Assembly: GCA_958296005.1 (NCBI GenBank)
Contig: CATQHQ010000002.1
Location: forward strand, 1,361,501 to 1,425,500
DNA length: 64,000 bases
Origin: Longimicrobiales bacterium
Lineage (GTDB): Bacteria; Gemmatimonadota; Gemmatimonadetes; Longimicrobiales; Gaopeijiaceae
Reading direction: 5' to 3'
The translations under genes and the position numbers were made by a program. This document shows positions 43,081-51,390 of this stretch, piece after piece. The notes beneath the pieces were generated by a model. The model did not search any database. It was not told the DNA's origin and saw nothing but the letters and a program-made list of their open reading frames with translations. Every line of letters begins with the position of its first letter. Position 1 is the first letter of the stretch.

Positions 43081-44612
43081 GGCACCCTACCCGGCGCCAC
43101 CGCGTCTCGCTCGGGCGAGGCATCTCCGCCGCCGCGACGATCCTTGCGGCACTCCCCGCTCTCCCGGGCCTAGCGATGCAGTCGGTCCCCACCCCGGGCG
43201 AGACCCTCCCCGTGGTCCGCCACGTCCTGGCCAACGGGATGACCTTCCTGGTGCTGGAGCGCCGTCAGTCCCCCACCGTGGCGCTGGTCCTCCACTACCC
43301 GGTGGGCTCGGTCAACGAGCACCTGGGCAACACTGGGATCGCCCACGTTCTGGAGCACATGATGTTCAAGGGCTCCGACGAGATCGGAGTCACGGACCCG
43401 GTCAGCGAAGCGGTTCTCCTCGACGCGATCGACGCGGCCCGCGACACGCTGGTTCTGGAGCAGGCGGCGCCCCGCCCGGACTCGGCTCGGCTTCTGCGCC
43501 TCAGGGGGGTGATCGGCGCGCTGGAGGACCAAGCCCGCGCCCTGGTCGTGCCCAACGAGTTCGACCGCCTCCTCTCCGCCGAAGGCGCCCGCGGCCTCAA
43601 CGCCGTCACCAGCCACGAGTCGACCCGCTACTTCGTCGAGCTTCCCGCCAACCGCACCGAGCTGTGGTTCGCGCTGGAGTCGGATCGAATGGCCGGCCCC
43701 GTCTTCCGCGAGCTCTACACCGAGCTCGACGTCGTGGCGGAGGAGCGCCGGATGCGACTGGAGACGAGCCCCGGCGGCGTGCTCGAGAACGCTTTCCTCG
43801 CCACCGCGTTCCAGGTCCATCCATACGGGGTTCCCGTCGCCGGACACGCATCCGACCTGGCGACCCTGACCCGGAGACAAACGCGAGAGTACTTCCGGGC
43901 CTACTACGGCGCCCGCAACGCCGTGGTGGCCGTAGTGGGAGACATCGAAGCGGACCAGATCAAGGCGTGGGCCGAGGAGTACTTCGGCGCGCTGCCCGCG
44001 GGCGACCCGCCGCCGCCGGTCACCGCCCGCGAACCCGAGCAGGCCGGAGAGCGGCGCATCGCCGTAGAGTTCGACGCCGAGTCCCGGCTGATGATCGGCT
44101 GGCGCGCAGTCTCGGGCCTCCACGACGACGCTCCCGCTCTACGGGCGCTGGCGATCGTCCTTACCGGCGGACGGACAACACGGCTCTACCGGCGGCTGGT
44201 CGCGGGCGACCGTTCCGCCGTCCACGTCGCCGCATACTTGGGACCGGGGTTCGCCCACCCCGGGCTCTTCATGATCTCGGCGACGCCTCGGGCGCCCCAC
44301 CTTCCCGCCGAACTGGAGGCCGCCGTCTACGAGGAGATCGACCTCATCAAGGAGACGGCGCCCGAAGCCACGGCTCTGGAGCGCATCAGGAACCAAGTCC
44401 GCGCCGGGGAGCTTCGGCGACTGTCCTCCAACTTGGGGCTGGCCCAGCAGCTGGCCGAATCGGAAGCCGCTCTGGGCGACTGGAGGGAGACGTTCCGCGA
44501 GTCCCGCCGGATCAGGGAGGTGACCCCGGAGGACGTGCAGCGAGTGGCGCGCAAGTACCTGGTCCAGCGCGCCCGAACCGTGGCTACCATGATGCGACAG
44601 CCACCTCCATGA
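43077..44612 (+). CDS. M16-family zinc peptidase (catalytic subunit type)
   Basis: The product has 511 residues. A twin-Arg-free signal-like segment (SLGRGISAAATILAALPALPGLA) is at the N-terminus, followed by VVRHVLANGMTFLVLERRQSP and the inverted zinc motif H90-V-L-E93-H94 (HxxEH) in IAHVLEHMMFKGSDE. The more distal Glu is in ELDVVAEERRMR. The second half carries AYYGARNAVVAVVGDIEADQ and RLMIGWRAV. It is a complete pitrilysin/insulinase-type peptidase, probably periplasmic. GTG start at 43077 overlaps mutM. The following gene is a second, motif-less M16 member (ATGA overlap), as in two-subunit M16 systems. Confidence 0.87.
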   Translation: MRHPTRRHRVSLGRGISAAATILAALPALPGLAMQSVPTPGETLPVVRHVLANGMTFLVLERRQSPTVALVLHYPVGSVNEHLGNTGIAHVLEHMMFKGSDEIGVTDPVSEAVLLDAIDAARDTLVLEQAAPRPDSARLLRLRGVIGALEDQARALVVPNEFDRLLSAEGARGLNAVTSHESTRYFVELPANRTELWFALESDRMAGPVFRELYTELDVVAEERRMRLETSPGGVLENAFLATAFQVHPYGVPVAGHASDLATLTRRQTREYFRAYYGARNAVVAVVGDIEADQIKAWAEEYFGALPAGDPPPPVTAREPEQAGERRIAVEFDAESRLMIGWRAVSGLHDDAPALRALAIVLTGGRTTRLYRRLVAGDRSAVHVAAYLGPGFAHPGLFMISATPRAPHLPAELEAAVYEEIDLIKETAPEATALERIRNQVRAGELRRLSSNLGLAQQLAESEAALGDWRETFRESRRIREVTPEDVQRVARKYLVQRARTVATMMRQPPP

Positions 44613-46210
44613 GGACTCGCGCCGCCGGGCGTCGGACGCTCTCCAGGGGCTGCCGCCGACTCTGGACCGTCGCCCGCATCGCCGCGCCGACCGCTCTCGT
44701 CGCAGCGGCAGCGCCCTCCGTCGCCCAGCAATCCGAAGAGGCGCGGTCGGCCGCGTCCCAGCGATCCGTCCGGGAGCGGATCGCCGCCCTCCGCTACCCC
44801 GAACTGCGGTTTACGCCGTTCCGGGCAGAGTCCGCCGAAGTCAGGGGCGTCCCCGTGTACTTCGCCGAGGACCGGCAGCTGCCGCTGGTCACCTTCTACG
44901 CAACCTTCGAGGGCGGCGCCAGCCGCTTCCCGCGGGAGTACCTGGCAGCCGCGACCGCCATGCCCACCCTCCTGCGCACCGGCGGCACCGCCACGCTTCC
45001 GTCCGACTCGGTGGACCACCGGATCGAGCTGCTGGCCCTCTCGATGGGCTTCGGCCAAGGCGGCGGCAGCGCGTCCTCCTGGGTCAACACGCTGGCCGAG
45101 CACATTGACGAAGCCGTCGCCCTGTGGGCCGAGATGCTGCGCCGTCCCCGCTTCGACTCCGCCCAGGTCGAACAGTGGCGGGGCGCCGAGCTGGAGCGAG
45201 TGCTGCGCCGATCCGACGACCCCGCGTCCCTGGCCTTCGGGCGCTTCAACCACCTCATGTACGGGGACCACCCTGTGGGATGGGAGACGGGACCCGCCGA
45301 CCTGACGCCTGACGCCCTCTCGCCCGACCGGTTGCGCTTCGTTCACGAGGCCGTCGTCTGCCCGGAGAACATGGCCCTGGGAGTGACCGGCGACGTGGAC
45401 CGCGACCACGCCCTGGCCCTGCTGGACCGGATGCTGGACGGCTGGTCGCCCTGCTCCGGCGATGTGGGCGAGGAGCCGACCCCCGAGATCCGCCGGGACC
45501 CCGGCGTCTTCGTGCTCCACAAGGAAACCGAGCAGAGCGTGGTGGTCGTGGCCCACGCGTCGTCGCTGCGGCAGTCGGACTCGCGGGAGTACTTCGCCTC
45601 CCGCGTCGGCAACTCGATCCTGGGGGCGTCTGGCCTCTCAAGCCGCATGTCGGCCGTCCTTCGCACCCAGGAAGGGCTGGCTTACGGGGCCTCGTCGCTG
45701 TGGACGACGCCGAGAAGGCACGACGGGCTCGTGGGCGCGCTCACCCGCACCAAGCCCGAGAGCGCGTTGGCCGCCACCCGCCTCCTGCTGGCCGCCCTCG
45801 ACTCGATGGGCACCGCGCCGCCGTCGGACGGGGAGGTCGGCCTAGCGGTGGACGAAGTCGCCAACGGCTTCGTCTTCAACTTCCAGACCCCGTTTCAGGT
45901 CGTGGCCCGCCAGATGGCCTATCGGAGCCTGGGCCTCCCGCAGGACTGGCTGGAGCGCTACGTGGAGGGCGTCAGGCAAGTTGCTCCCGCGGCCGTTCGG
46001 CGAGTCTACGCGCGCGAAGTGGACGCGTCGCGGATGACGATCCTGCTGGTGGGCGACACCACCCGGTTCGACGGCTCGCCTTCGGAGCTGGGGCGGCCCG
46101 TCACGACGCTGGAACCGGTCGCGACGGACCGACCGATCCCGAGTGCACCGCTGCGATCCCTCCGGTCAGCAGCGACCACTCGACCGCCTCGAAGCCGGCC
46201 TCGGCCATGA
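44609..46210 (+). CDS. M16-family peptidase-like protein, lacking HxxEH
   Basis: The product has 533 residues. A signal-like segment (VARIAAPTALVAAAAPSVAQ) is followed by the M16 fold: VRGVPVYFAEDRQLPLVTFYA, then RIELLALSMGFGQGGGSASSWV in place of the zinc region, CPENMALGVTGDVDRDHALALL and a C-terminal domain. The HxxEH motif is absent, so this is likely the non-catalytic partner of the upstream peptidase, as in the mitochondrial processing peptidase-like pairs. The start ATG overlaps the previous stop (ATGA). Its 3' end overlaps the convergent ubiE-like gene by about 110 bp (46101-46210). Confidence 0.83.
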   Translation: MRTRAAGRRTLSRGCRRLWTVARIAAPTALVAAAAPSVAQQSEEARSAASQRSVRERIAALRYPELRFTPFRAESAEVRGVPVYFAEDRQLPLVTFYATFEGGASRFPREYLAAATAMPTLLRTGGTATLPSDSVDHRIELLALSMGFGQGGGSASSWVNTLAEHIDEAVALWAEMLRRPRFDSAQVEQWRGAELERVLRRSDDPASLAFGRFNHLMYGDHPVGWETGPADLTPDALSPDRLRFVHEAVVCPENMALGVTGDVDRDHALALLDRMLDGWSPCSGDVGEEPTPEIRRDPGVFVLHKETEQSVVVVAHASSLRQSDSREYFASRVGNSILGASGLSSRMSAVLRTQEGLAYGASSLWTTPRRHDGLVGALTRTKPESALAATRLLLAALDSMGTAPPSDGEVGLAVDEVANGFVFNFQTPFQVVARQMAYRSLGLPQDWLERYVEGVRQVAPAAVRRVYAREVDASRMTILLVGDTTRFDGSPSELGRPVTTLEPVATDRPIPSAPLRSLRSAATTRPPRSRPRP

Positions 46211-46859
46211 GCCCCGCCAAACCCTCCGGCCCCGGGAAGCCCTTCACCGACTCGGGCAAGTAGGTGTAGGCCCAGCGGTGGCCCGACACCACCCGTCCAA
46301 TCCGAGGAAGGAGGTGGTTGAAGTACAGCAAGTAGGCGGCCCGGAGGATCCGGCCCGGCGGCGTCGTGAACTCCAGCACCACCAAGCGCGCTCCCGGCGC
46401 CAGGACGCGCCGCAGCTCCCGCAGCCCCCCGCCCAGCTCCGACAGGTTCCGCACCCCGAAGCCGACGGTGGCGCCGGCGAAGCACCCGTCGGGAAACGGC
46501 AGCCGCTGGGCGTCGCCGCAAAGGGGCCATACGGGACGGCCTCTCGTCTTGGGAAGGCCCTGCGCCAGCATGGGGAAAGCGAAGTCGGCACCCACGACTC
46601 TGCCCCGAAATCCGGGCTGCCGGGCAAGCTCCAGCGACAGGTCGAAAGTGCCGGCGCACGCGTCCAGATACGTCCCCGCCGGGTCTCTCTCCCACCCCAG
46701 CTCGGCCACCGCCCGGCGGCGCCACCGCCTGTCCACGTTCAGGCTCAGCACGTGGTTCAGAAGGTCGTAGCGGGGCGCGATCTCGCTGAACAGCGTCCGC
46801 ACCTGCGCCGAGCGCTCGCGGCGGCTCTGGGCGGGTACGGCTTCCCGTGACGCGGCCAT
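46101..46859 (-). CDS. Class I methyltransferase, UbiE/MenG-like
   Basis: The product has 252 residues. It has FSEIAPRYDLLNHVLSLNVDRRWRRRAV, the UbiE/MenG (demethylmenaquinone/benzoquinol) entry motif, followed by the SAM site TYLDACAGTFDLSLEL and GVRNLSELGGGLRELRRVLAPG. LPFPDGCFAGATVGFGVRN and the C-terminal GGIAAVHSG also match. The SAM glycine motif reads GTF instead of GTG, a small deviation. The role is menaquinone or ubiquinone methylation, which one being unknown. It is transcribed convergently with the M16 gene, overlapping its 3' end. Confidence 0.85.
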   Translation of the reverse strand: MAASREAVPAQSRRERSAQVRTLFSEIAPRYDLLNHVLSLNVDRRWRRRAVAELGWERDPAGTYLDACAGTFDLSLELARQPGFRGRVVGADFAFPMLAQGLPKTRGRPVWPLCGDAQRLPFPDGCFAGATVGFGVRNLSELGGGLRELRRVLAPGARLVVLEFTTPPGRILRAAYLLYFNHLLPRIGRVVSGHRWAYTYLPESVKGFPGPEGLAGLMAEAGFEAVEWSLLTGGIAAVHSGSVGPSRPVPAS

Positions 46860-46987
46860 TGGCAGTGTCCTGCGGGCAAGGGGGAGATGGAACGACAGCG
46901 ACGGCTCTGGACCACAAGATAGAAGGCCCGTGGCGGATGCGGCGTACCACGGGGAGAGCAGCGGACTCCCGCTAGAGGCTGATACCT

Positions 46988-47590
46988 TTGCCCATAGACA
47001 ACTCCGTTCCCAGCGACAAGACGCTGGCGGCCCAGGCCGTCGCCGGGCGTCAGAGCGCGTTTCGCGAACTCCTGTCCCGCTACGAGAAGCCCGTCTTCGC
47101 CCTGGTGTACCGGATGGTCCGGGACCGTGCGCTGGCCGAGGACTTGGCCCAGGAGACGTTCATCCGGGCCTTCAACGCGATCGCCAGCTACAACCACCGA
47201 TACAAGTTCTCCAGCTGGATCTTCAAGATCGCCAACAACTTGACGATCGACTACTTGCGGAAGAAGCGGCTGGACACGGTGTCGATCCACGGCTCCCACC
47301 ACGCCGTCACCAAGGACGAGCAGGCCCGCACCAGCCTCGAACTCGAGTCGCCCGACGAGCGCCCGGACGCCTATGTGGAGAACATGGAGCTGGGGAGCGA
47401 GATCGAAGCCGCGATCGGCCGGTTGCGGCCCGAGTACAAGAGCGTCACCCTCCTCCGCCACGTGGAGGGCTATTCTTACAAGGAAATCGCCGAGATCATG
47501 GACTTGCCCCTGGGCACTGTGAAGACCTACATCCACCGGGCTCGCCTGGAGCTGCAGGAAACCCTTGCCCACCTGGACCCACGGAGCTGA
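46988..47590 (+). CDS. ECF-type RNA polymerase sigma factor (SigE/RpoE-like)
   Basis: The product has 200 residues with a TTG start. Sigma region 2 is ELLSRYEKPVFALVYRMVRDRALAEDLAQETFIRAFNAI with the region 2.3/2.4 part YKFSSWIFKIANNLTIDYLRKKR. Region 4 is IGRLRPEYKSVTLLRHVEGYSYKEIAEIMDLPLGTVKTYIHRARLEL. This is the RpoE-like ECF design. It lies upstream of an anti-sigma-like membrane protein (132-bp gap) and envelope genes, which it probably controls. No -35/-10 match to a known ECF promoter was recognised. Confidence 0.9.
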   Translation: MPIDNSVPSDKTLAAQAVAGRQSAFRELLSRYEKPVFALVYRMVRDRALAEDLAQETFIRAFNAIASYNHRYKFSSWIFKIANNLTIDYLRKKRLDTVSIHGSHHAVTKDEQARTSLELESPDERPDAYVENMELGSEIEAAIGRLRPEYKSVTLLRHVEGYSYKEIAEIMDLPLGTVKTYIHRARLELQETLAHLDPRS

Positions 47591-47722
47591 CGAGCTCTCG
47601 GCAGCATCGCGTCCGCGGGCCGATGCCGCCGTGCTGAAGAGGACTGGCCCGAGCCGTCGTGCCGGGTGAAACCCGGTACCGACCGGGGGCGTAGAGGGCT
47701 CGACCGAGTAAGGAGTCGAAAG

Positions 47723-48631
47723 GTGAACGCAACCAAGGGAAAACAGGAACCGCCGAGCGCGACGACCCAACGGATCTTCGCGTACTTGGACGGCGAACTC
47801 GCCGCGTCGCAGCAGGCCGCCTTCGAGGCGGAAGTCGCCCGCGATCCGGCTCTGGCCGACGACGTCTCCAAGGCCCGGGCAGTGTTCCAGGCGTTGGCCA
47901 CGCTGGACGACCTGTCTCCTGCAACCGACTTCTCGGTTCGCACGATGGCGCGCCTTCACCTTCGGCCCTCTTCTTGGGCCCGCCTTTGGGGATGGGTGGC
48001 CGGCGCCGGCCACGCGGTGGTCCGCAACCCGCTGGCCGCCCTGGCCGAAGGCGACCTCTCTCGGCGGCACGCCAACGCCATTGCGGCGTTCGCGGCGTCG
48101 GACCCGGACGCGGCCGTCTCTCTCGCCAGCTGGAAGCGGCTCCTCAAGCGGCTGGAAAGACTTCCGGTCCTGGCGCCCGGCCCCGCCTTGCCGGTCCGCG
48201 TCATGGCCCAGGTCCCGGTCGCCCAGGCTCCTCGTCGCCGCTCCCGGACCGCCGCGCTCTTCGCCGAGTGGGCGCGCAAGCTTCTGCCCCGTCCCCAGGA
48301 ACGCCTAGCGGCCGCTTCCGGAGCGGTCTTCGGTCCGGCAGCCGTCGTCGCCTCCGTCGTCTGGGTCGTGTTCTCCAATCCGCTCGTTAGAGCTTCCGAC
48401 GTGGTTGGCTTCGTCGCGGCCAAGGTCGGCGCTGCGGTGGCCGGGCTCGCCGGCGCGTTCTTCGGGGGCATGGCGCTTGGGGGATGGGGCTTCTGGCAGG
48501 AGGCGACGGTCTCCGCACCCGCGGTCGCGACGGGACTCGCGGCGTTCGGCGCCCTTGCGGTGGCGTCGGGTTGGGTTCTGTACAAGAACGTCAAGGTCTC
48601 AGTAACGGAGGAACGCTATGCGCCTGCCTAA
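47723..48631 (+). CDS. Anti-sigma factor-like membrane protein, cysteine-free
   Basis: The product has 302 residues; the GTG at 47723 has AAGGAG seven bases upstream. The N-terminal cytoplasmic part TQRIFAYLDGELAASQQAAFE resembles the anti-sigma helix (YLDGEL), but no Cys or His zinc motif is present. About residue 200 onward are three hydrophobic segments (AAVVASVVWVVF; VGAAVAGLAGAFFGGMALG; AVATGLAAFGALAVASGWVLY), ending in a short charged tail. Position after an ECF sigma gene supports an anti-sigma role. It overlaps the next gene by 14 bp. Confidence 0.7.
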   Translation: MNATKGKQEPPSATTQRIFAYLDGELAASQQAAFEAEVARDPALADDVSKARAVFQALATLDDLSPATDFSVRTMARLHLRPSSWARLWGWVAGAGHAVVRNPLAALAEGDLSRRHANAIAAFAASDPDAAVSLASWKRLLKRLERLPVLAPGPALPVRVMAQVPVAQAPRRRSRTAALFAEWARKLLPRPQERLAAASGAVFGPAAVVASVVWVVFSNPLVRASDVVGFVAAKVGAAVAGLAGAFFGGMALGGWGFWQEATVSAPAVATGLAAFGALAVASGWVLYKNVKVSVTEERYAPA

Positions 48632-50153
48632 TCCGACCGCCGCGCTGGCCGCCAGCGTCGCGGCCTTCTTCCTGCCGCCGACCTCGACGGCCCGCGGACA
48701 GCAAGAGACGATCGTCTCCAACGATGTGGAGATCTCGTCCCGTACCGCCTCGCTGCACCTGGAGTTTTCCAGCGGCGAGCACTTGGAGATTGCCTTCTCC
48801 GACGGAGTAGCCGTGGCAAACGGCTACTCCGTGGGCAACTACGAGCCCGGCGGCGCCGCCGACCGGGCATGGCGCGACCTGCTGGCCGCCGCGATGCCCT
48901 TGGGCAACGGGCCGCTGGCCCGCGTACTGGAGCGGTGGCAGCCGGACGGCACTCTCTCGGGTTCGGAAGGAGAGCTCCTCGGCGAGGTGGACCGCGTGCT
49001 GGAGCGGGCCGTCGCGACGGCGAACGTAGCGGGGGCGCCGAGCCGTGGTCCGGCCTGGAACCAGAACCGTCTCGGCGGCGAGGAAGAACGTGCCCGCACC
49101 CTCCTCCACTTCATGTCGCGCCACGGACAGGTCCGCGCAACCTTGGAGGGCGTGGACTTCGAGTCGCTGGAGCTCGTTCTAGGCGAAGACCGCGCGATCC
49201 CCCCGGACGCCTCCGTGGCCAGCAGCATCTTCGCTGCCGACGGAACGATCGAGGTGCAGGGGCGCATCCGCGGACACGCGATCGTGGTGGACGGGGTGAT
49301 CGTGCTGGAAGAAGGAGGACGGGTGGACGGCGATGTGCGCCTCGTGGATGCCACGCTGGAGCGAAGAGGCGGTTCCCTGCAGGGCAGAGTGGTCGACGTG
49401 CTCCGGGAGATCGACGGCGAGCGGACGGCGCGTGCGCCGCATCCACGCGACGACGTCGTTTCGGAGGCGACGCAGCACCGCTGGGACGGCCGTCGGCCCT
49501 CAGGCGTGATCTCCAGGGTCGGTCGCGCAGCCGGAGGCGTCTTGGAGGCGGGCGTCTCCTTCATGATCTTGGCGTTCCTGACTCTGCTCGCGATGCGGCT
49601 GGCCGGCGACCGGGTGGATGCCGTCGCGCAGGCCGTGGAGCACAACCCGGCCCGAAGCGCCGCCGTCGGACTCGCAGGCAGCTTCCTGGCCCTGCCGCTG
49701 TACTTGCTCGGCGCTGTGGTGCTCGCGGTCACGATCGTGGGCATTCCGGTCCTGCTGGCCTGGGTACCCCTCTTCCCCGTGGTGGCGGCAGCGGCAGCCG
49801 CGGTGGGCTATCTGGCAACGAGCCATCATGTCGGTCGCTGGGTCGCGAACCAGGACATCCCCTGGCTGGATCGAGTCGACCGCCACAACCCGACCCACCT
49901 GAAGCTGGTGGGGATCGGCGCGCTGACGGCGCCGTTCGCCGTTGCCGCTGTGGTTCGCGCCGTGCCGGTGGCGGGATGGATCGGGGGCATCGTGCAGGCG
50001 CTGGGCACGTTGGCGTGCGTCGCAGCGGTGATCATCGGGCTGGGCGCGGTGATCATCACCCGGGGCGGCAGGTATCCGGCCAGCGACTACGACTTCGCCG
50101 AGACTCTGGACTCGGAGCGGTGGTCCTCCGCAGTCGACGAGGACGAATCGTGA
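48618..50153 (+). CDS. Membrane protein with bactofilin-like region, unknown family
   Basis: The product has 511 residues with a signal peptide (ALAASVAAFFLPPTSTARG). The middle carries a parallel-beta-like stretch SSIFAADGTIEVQGRIRGHAIVVDGVIVLEEGGRVDGDVRLVDATL with repeated small-hydrophobic rows, similar to bactofilin-like polymer-forming domains. The C-terminal half has about five membrane segments (LALPLYLLGAVVLAVTIVGIPVLLAWVPLF; ALTAPFAVAAVVRAVPVAGWIGGIVQALGTLA). It lies between the anti-sigma-like and LiaF-like genes. The function is unknown; a role in membrane organisation is possible. Confidence 0.65.
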   Translation: MRLPNPTAALAASVAAFFLPPTSTARGQQETIVSNDVEISSRTASLHLEFSSGEHLEIAFSDGVAVANGYSVGNYEPGGAADRAWRDLLAAAMPLGNGPLARVLERWQPDGTLSGSEGELLGEVDRVLERAVATANVAGAPSRGPAWNQNRLGGEEERARTLLHFMSRHGQVRATLEGVDFESLELVLGEDRAIPPDASVASSIFAADGTIEVQGRIRGHAIVVDGVIVLEEGGRVDGDVRLVDATLERRGGSLQGRVVDVLREIDGERTARAPHPRDDVVSEATQHRWDGRRPSGVISRVGRAAGGVLEAGVSFMILAFLTLLAMRLAGDRVDAVAQAVEHNPARSAAVGLAGSFLALPLYLLGAVVLAVTIVGIPVLLAWVPLFPVVAAAAAAVGYLATSHHVGRWVANQDIPWLDRVDRHNPTHLKLVGIGALTAPFAVAAVVRAVPVAGWIGGIVQALGTLACVAAVIIGLGAVIITRGGRYPASDYDFAETLDSERWSSAVDEDES

Positions 50154-51010
50154 CAACACCGGCGGTCGCAGGAGCAACGCTCGCCGCGATGGCGTTCGCC
50201 TCGGCCCCGGAGGCCCAAGGACAGGCATGGAAGGATGTGGTCTCGTCGCGGCAGGTCACCGGCGAGGAGGAGTTGCGAGTCGATCTGGGGTACGGCGCCG
50301 GAGAACTGACGTTGCGTCGTGGCAGCCCCGGCGCCCTTTATCGAGTCGCCTTCCGGTACGACGAGGACGCGATCGCGCCGGTCGTCGAGTACGAGCGAGG
50401 GCTGCTTCGCGTCGCCCTGTCGAGGAGTGCGGACCGACGCCGGGCCACGATGGAGTTCGGAGACCGGGCGTCCGAGAGATCCCTGGAGCTGGAGCTCGCC
50501 CCGAACCTGCCGTTGGACCTGGAGCTGTCCTTCGGCGCCGGGAGAGCCGAGGTCGATCTGACGGGGCTCGCGGTGCGAAGCCTGGAACTGAACACCGGCG
50601 CGTCCGAGTCGGTGCTCCGCATCGACGAAGCCAACCCGGAGCGGATGGAATCGGCGTCGTTCAACGTGGGCGTCGCGGACTTTCGCATCCGGGGCGTCGG
50701 CAACCTCAACGCCGAAGAGGTCGTCGTGAAGGCGGGGCTCGGCTCGGTGACCCTGGATCTGGACGGGGAGTGGCCGGCCGACGCCCGGCTGAAGCTGGAG
50801 ATGGGACTGGGGGCCCTTCGGATTCGGGTGCCCGAGTCCCTCGGCGTGGAGCTCCGCAACCGGGACACCTTCTTGGCCTCCGTGAAGATCGACGGCTTGG
50901 CGAGGCGCGGCGACGGTTGGCGCTCGCCCAACTGGGAAAGTGCCCGGCGGAAGGTGGAGATCGACATCTCCGCCGCCCTGGGCAGCATCGAATTGGTGCG
51001 AGTCCCGTGA
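50150..51010 (+). CDS. LiaF/toast-rack (DUF2154)-like exported protein
   Basis: The product has 286 residues with a GTG start overlapping the upstream stop (GTGA). A signal segment (AGATLAAMAFASAPEAQGQA) is followed by beta-rich repeats: LRVDLGYGAGELTLRRGSPG, SLELELAPNLPLDLELSFGAGRAEVDLTGL and LKLEMGLGALRIRVPESLGVELRN. This is the toast-rack/LiaF-like C-terminal fold used by cell-envelope stress proteins. It ends with DISAALGSIELVRVP. With the ECF sigma operon it forms an envelope-sensing module, by inference. Confidence 0.7.
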   Translation: MTTPAVAGATLAAMAFASAPEAQGQAWKDVVSSRQVTGEEELRVDLGYGAGELTLRRGSPGALYRVAFRYDEDAIAPVVEYERGLLRVALSRSADRRRATMEFGDRASERSLELELAPNLPLDLELSFGAGRAEVDLTGLAVRSLELNTGASESVLRIDEANPERMESASFNVGVADFRIRGVGNLNAEEVVVKAGLGSVTLDLDGEWPADARLKLEMGLGALRIRVPESLGVELRNRDTFLASVKIDGLARRGDGWRSPNWESARRKVEIDISAALGSIELVRVP

Positions 51011-51119
51011 GCGGGCGAGCGGAAGGGGAAGGCGCCCAGCAGGCGGGAGACGCCCAGGTTGGTTACAGTATCTTGTGGCCCTTGTCGAAGATCACCTTGG
51101 GAAATCCGCAGGAGGAAGC

Positions 51120-51356
51120 ATGATCTCAACGTTGTTGACATTCCTGGCCGTGGGCATCGTCAGCCTAGTTGTGGTCTGGATCGTCCTCTCGGTGGTTGGG
51201 ACCCTCCTGGGCCTGACCCTTGGGATCGCTGGCTTCCTCCTCTTCAAGGTCGGCCCGATCATGTTGCTGGGCTGGGTCGTCCTGAAGCTCGTCTCCAAGG
51301 TCCGCAAGCGGGGCGCGCTTTCCGCGTCGGATCGCCGCTGGCTGGAGAGCGACTAG
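51120..51356 (+). CDS. Small membrane protein, 78 aa
   Basis: A 78-residue product with AGGAGG at the correct distance from the ATG at 51120. Two hydrophobic segments (STLLTFLAVGIVSLVVVWIVLSVVGTLLG and TLGIAGFLLFKVGPIMLLGWVVLKLV) are followed by a basic tail KVRKRGALSASDRRWLESD. No known domain is recognised. It is the last gene of the sigma-factor operon, 109 bp after the LiaF-like gene, and may be coregulated. Confidence 0.65.
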   Translation: MISTLLTFLAVGIVSLVVVWIVLSVVGTLLGLTLGIAGFLLFKVGPIMLLGWVVLKLVSKVRKRGALSASDRRWLESD

Positions 51357-51360
51357 CCCA

Positions 51361-51389
51361 CCGGCCGATCTGCAACGCCGGAGGGCCGG
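51361..51389. terminator. Possible terminator between convergent operons
   Basis: CCGGCC (51361-51366) pairs with GGCCGG (51384-51389) in the 34-bp gap between the small membrane protein and the convergent Mrp gene. No T-tract follows, so the call is weak. Confidence 0.3.
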
Positions 51390-51390
51390 C

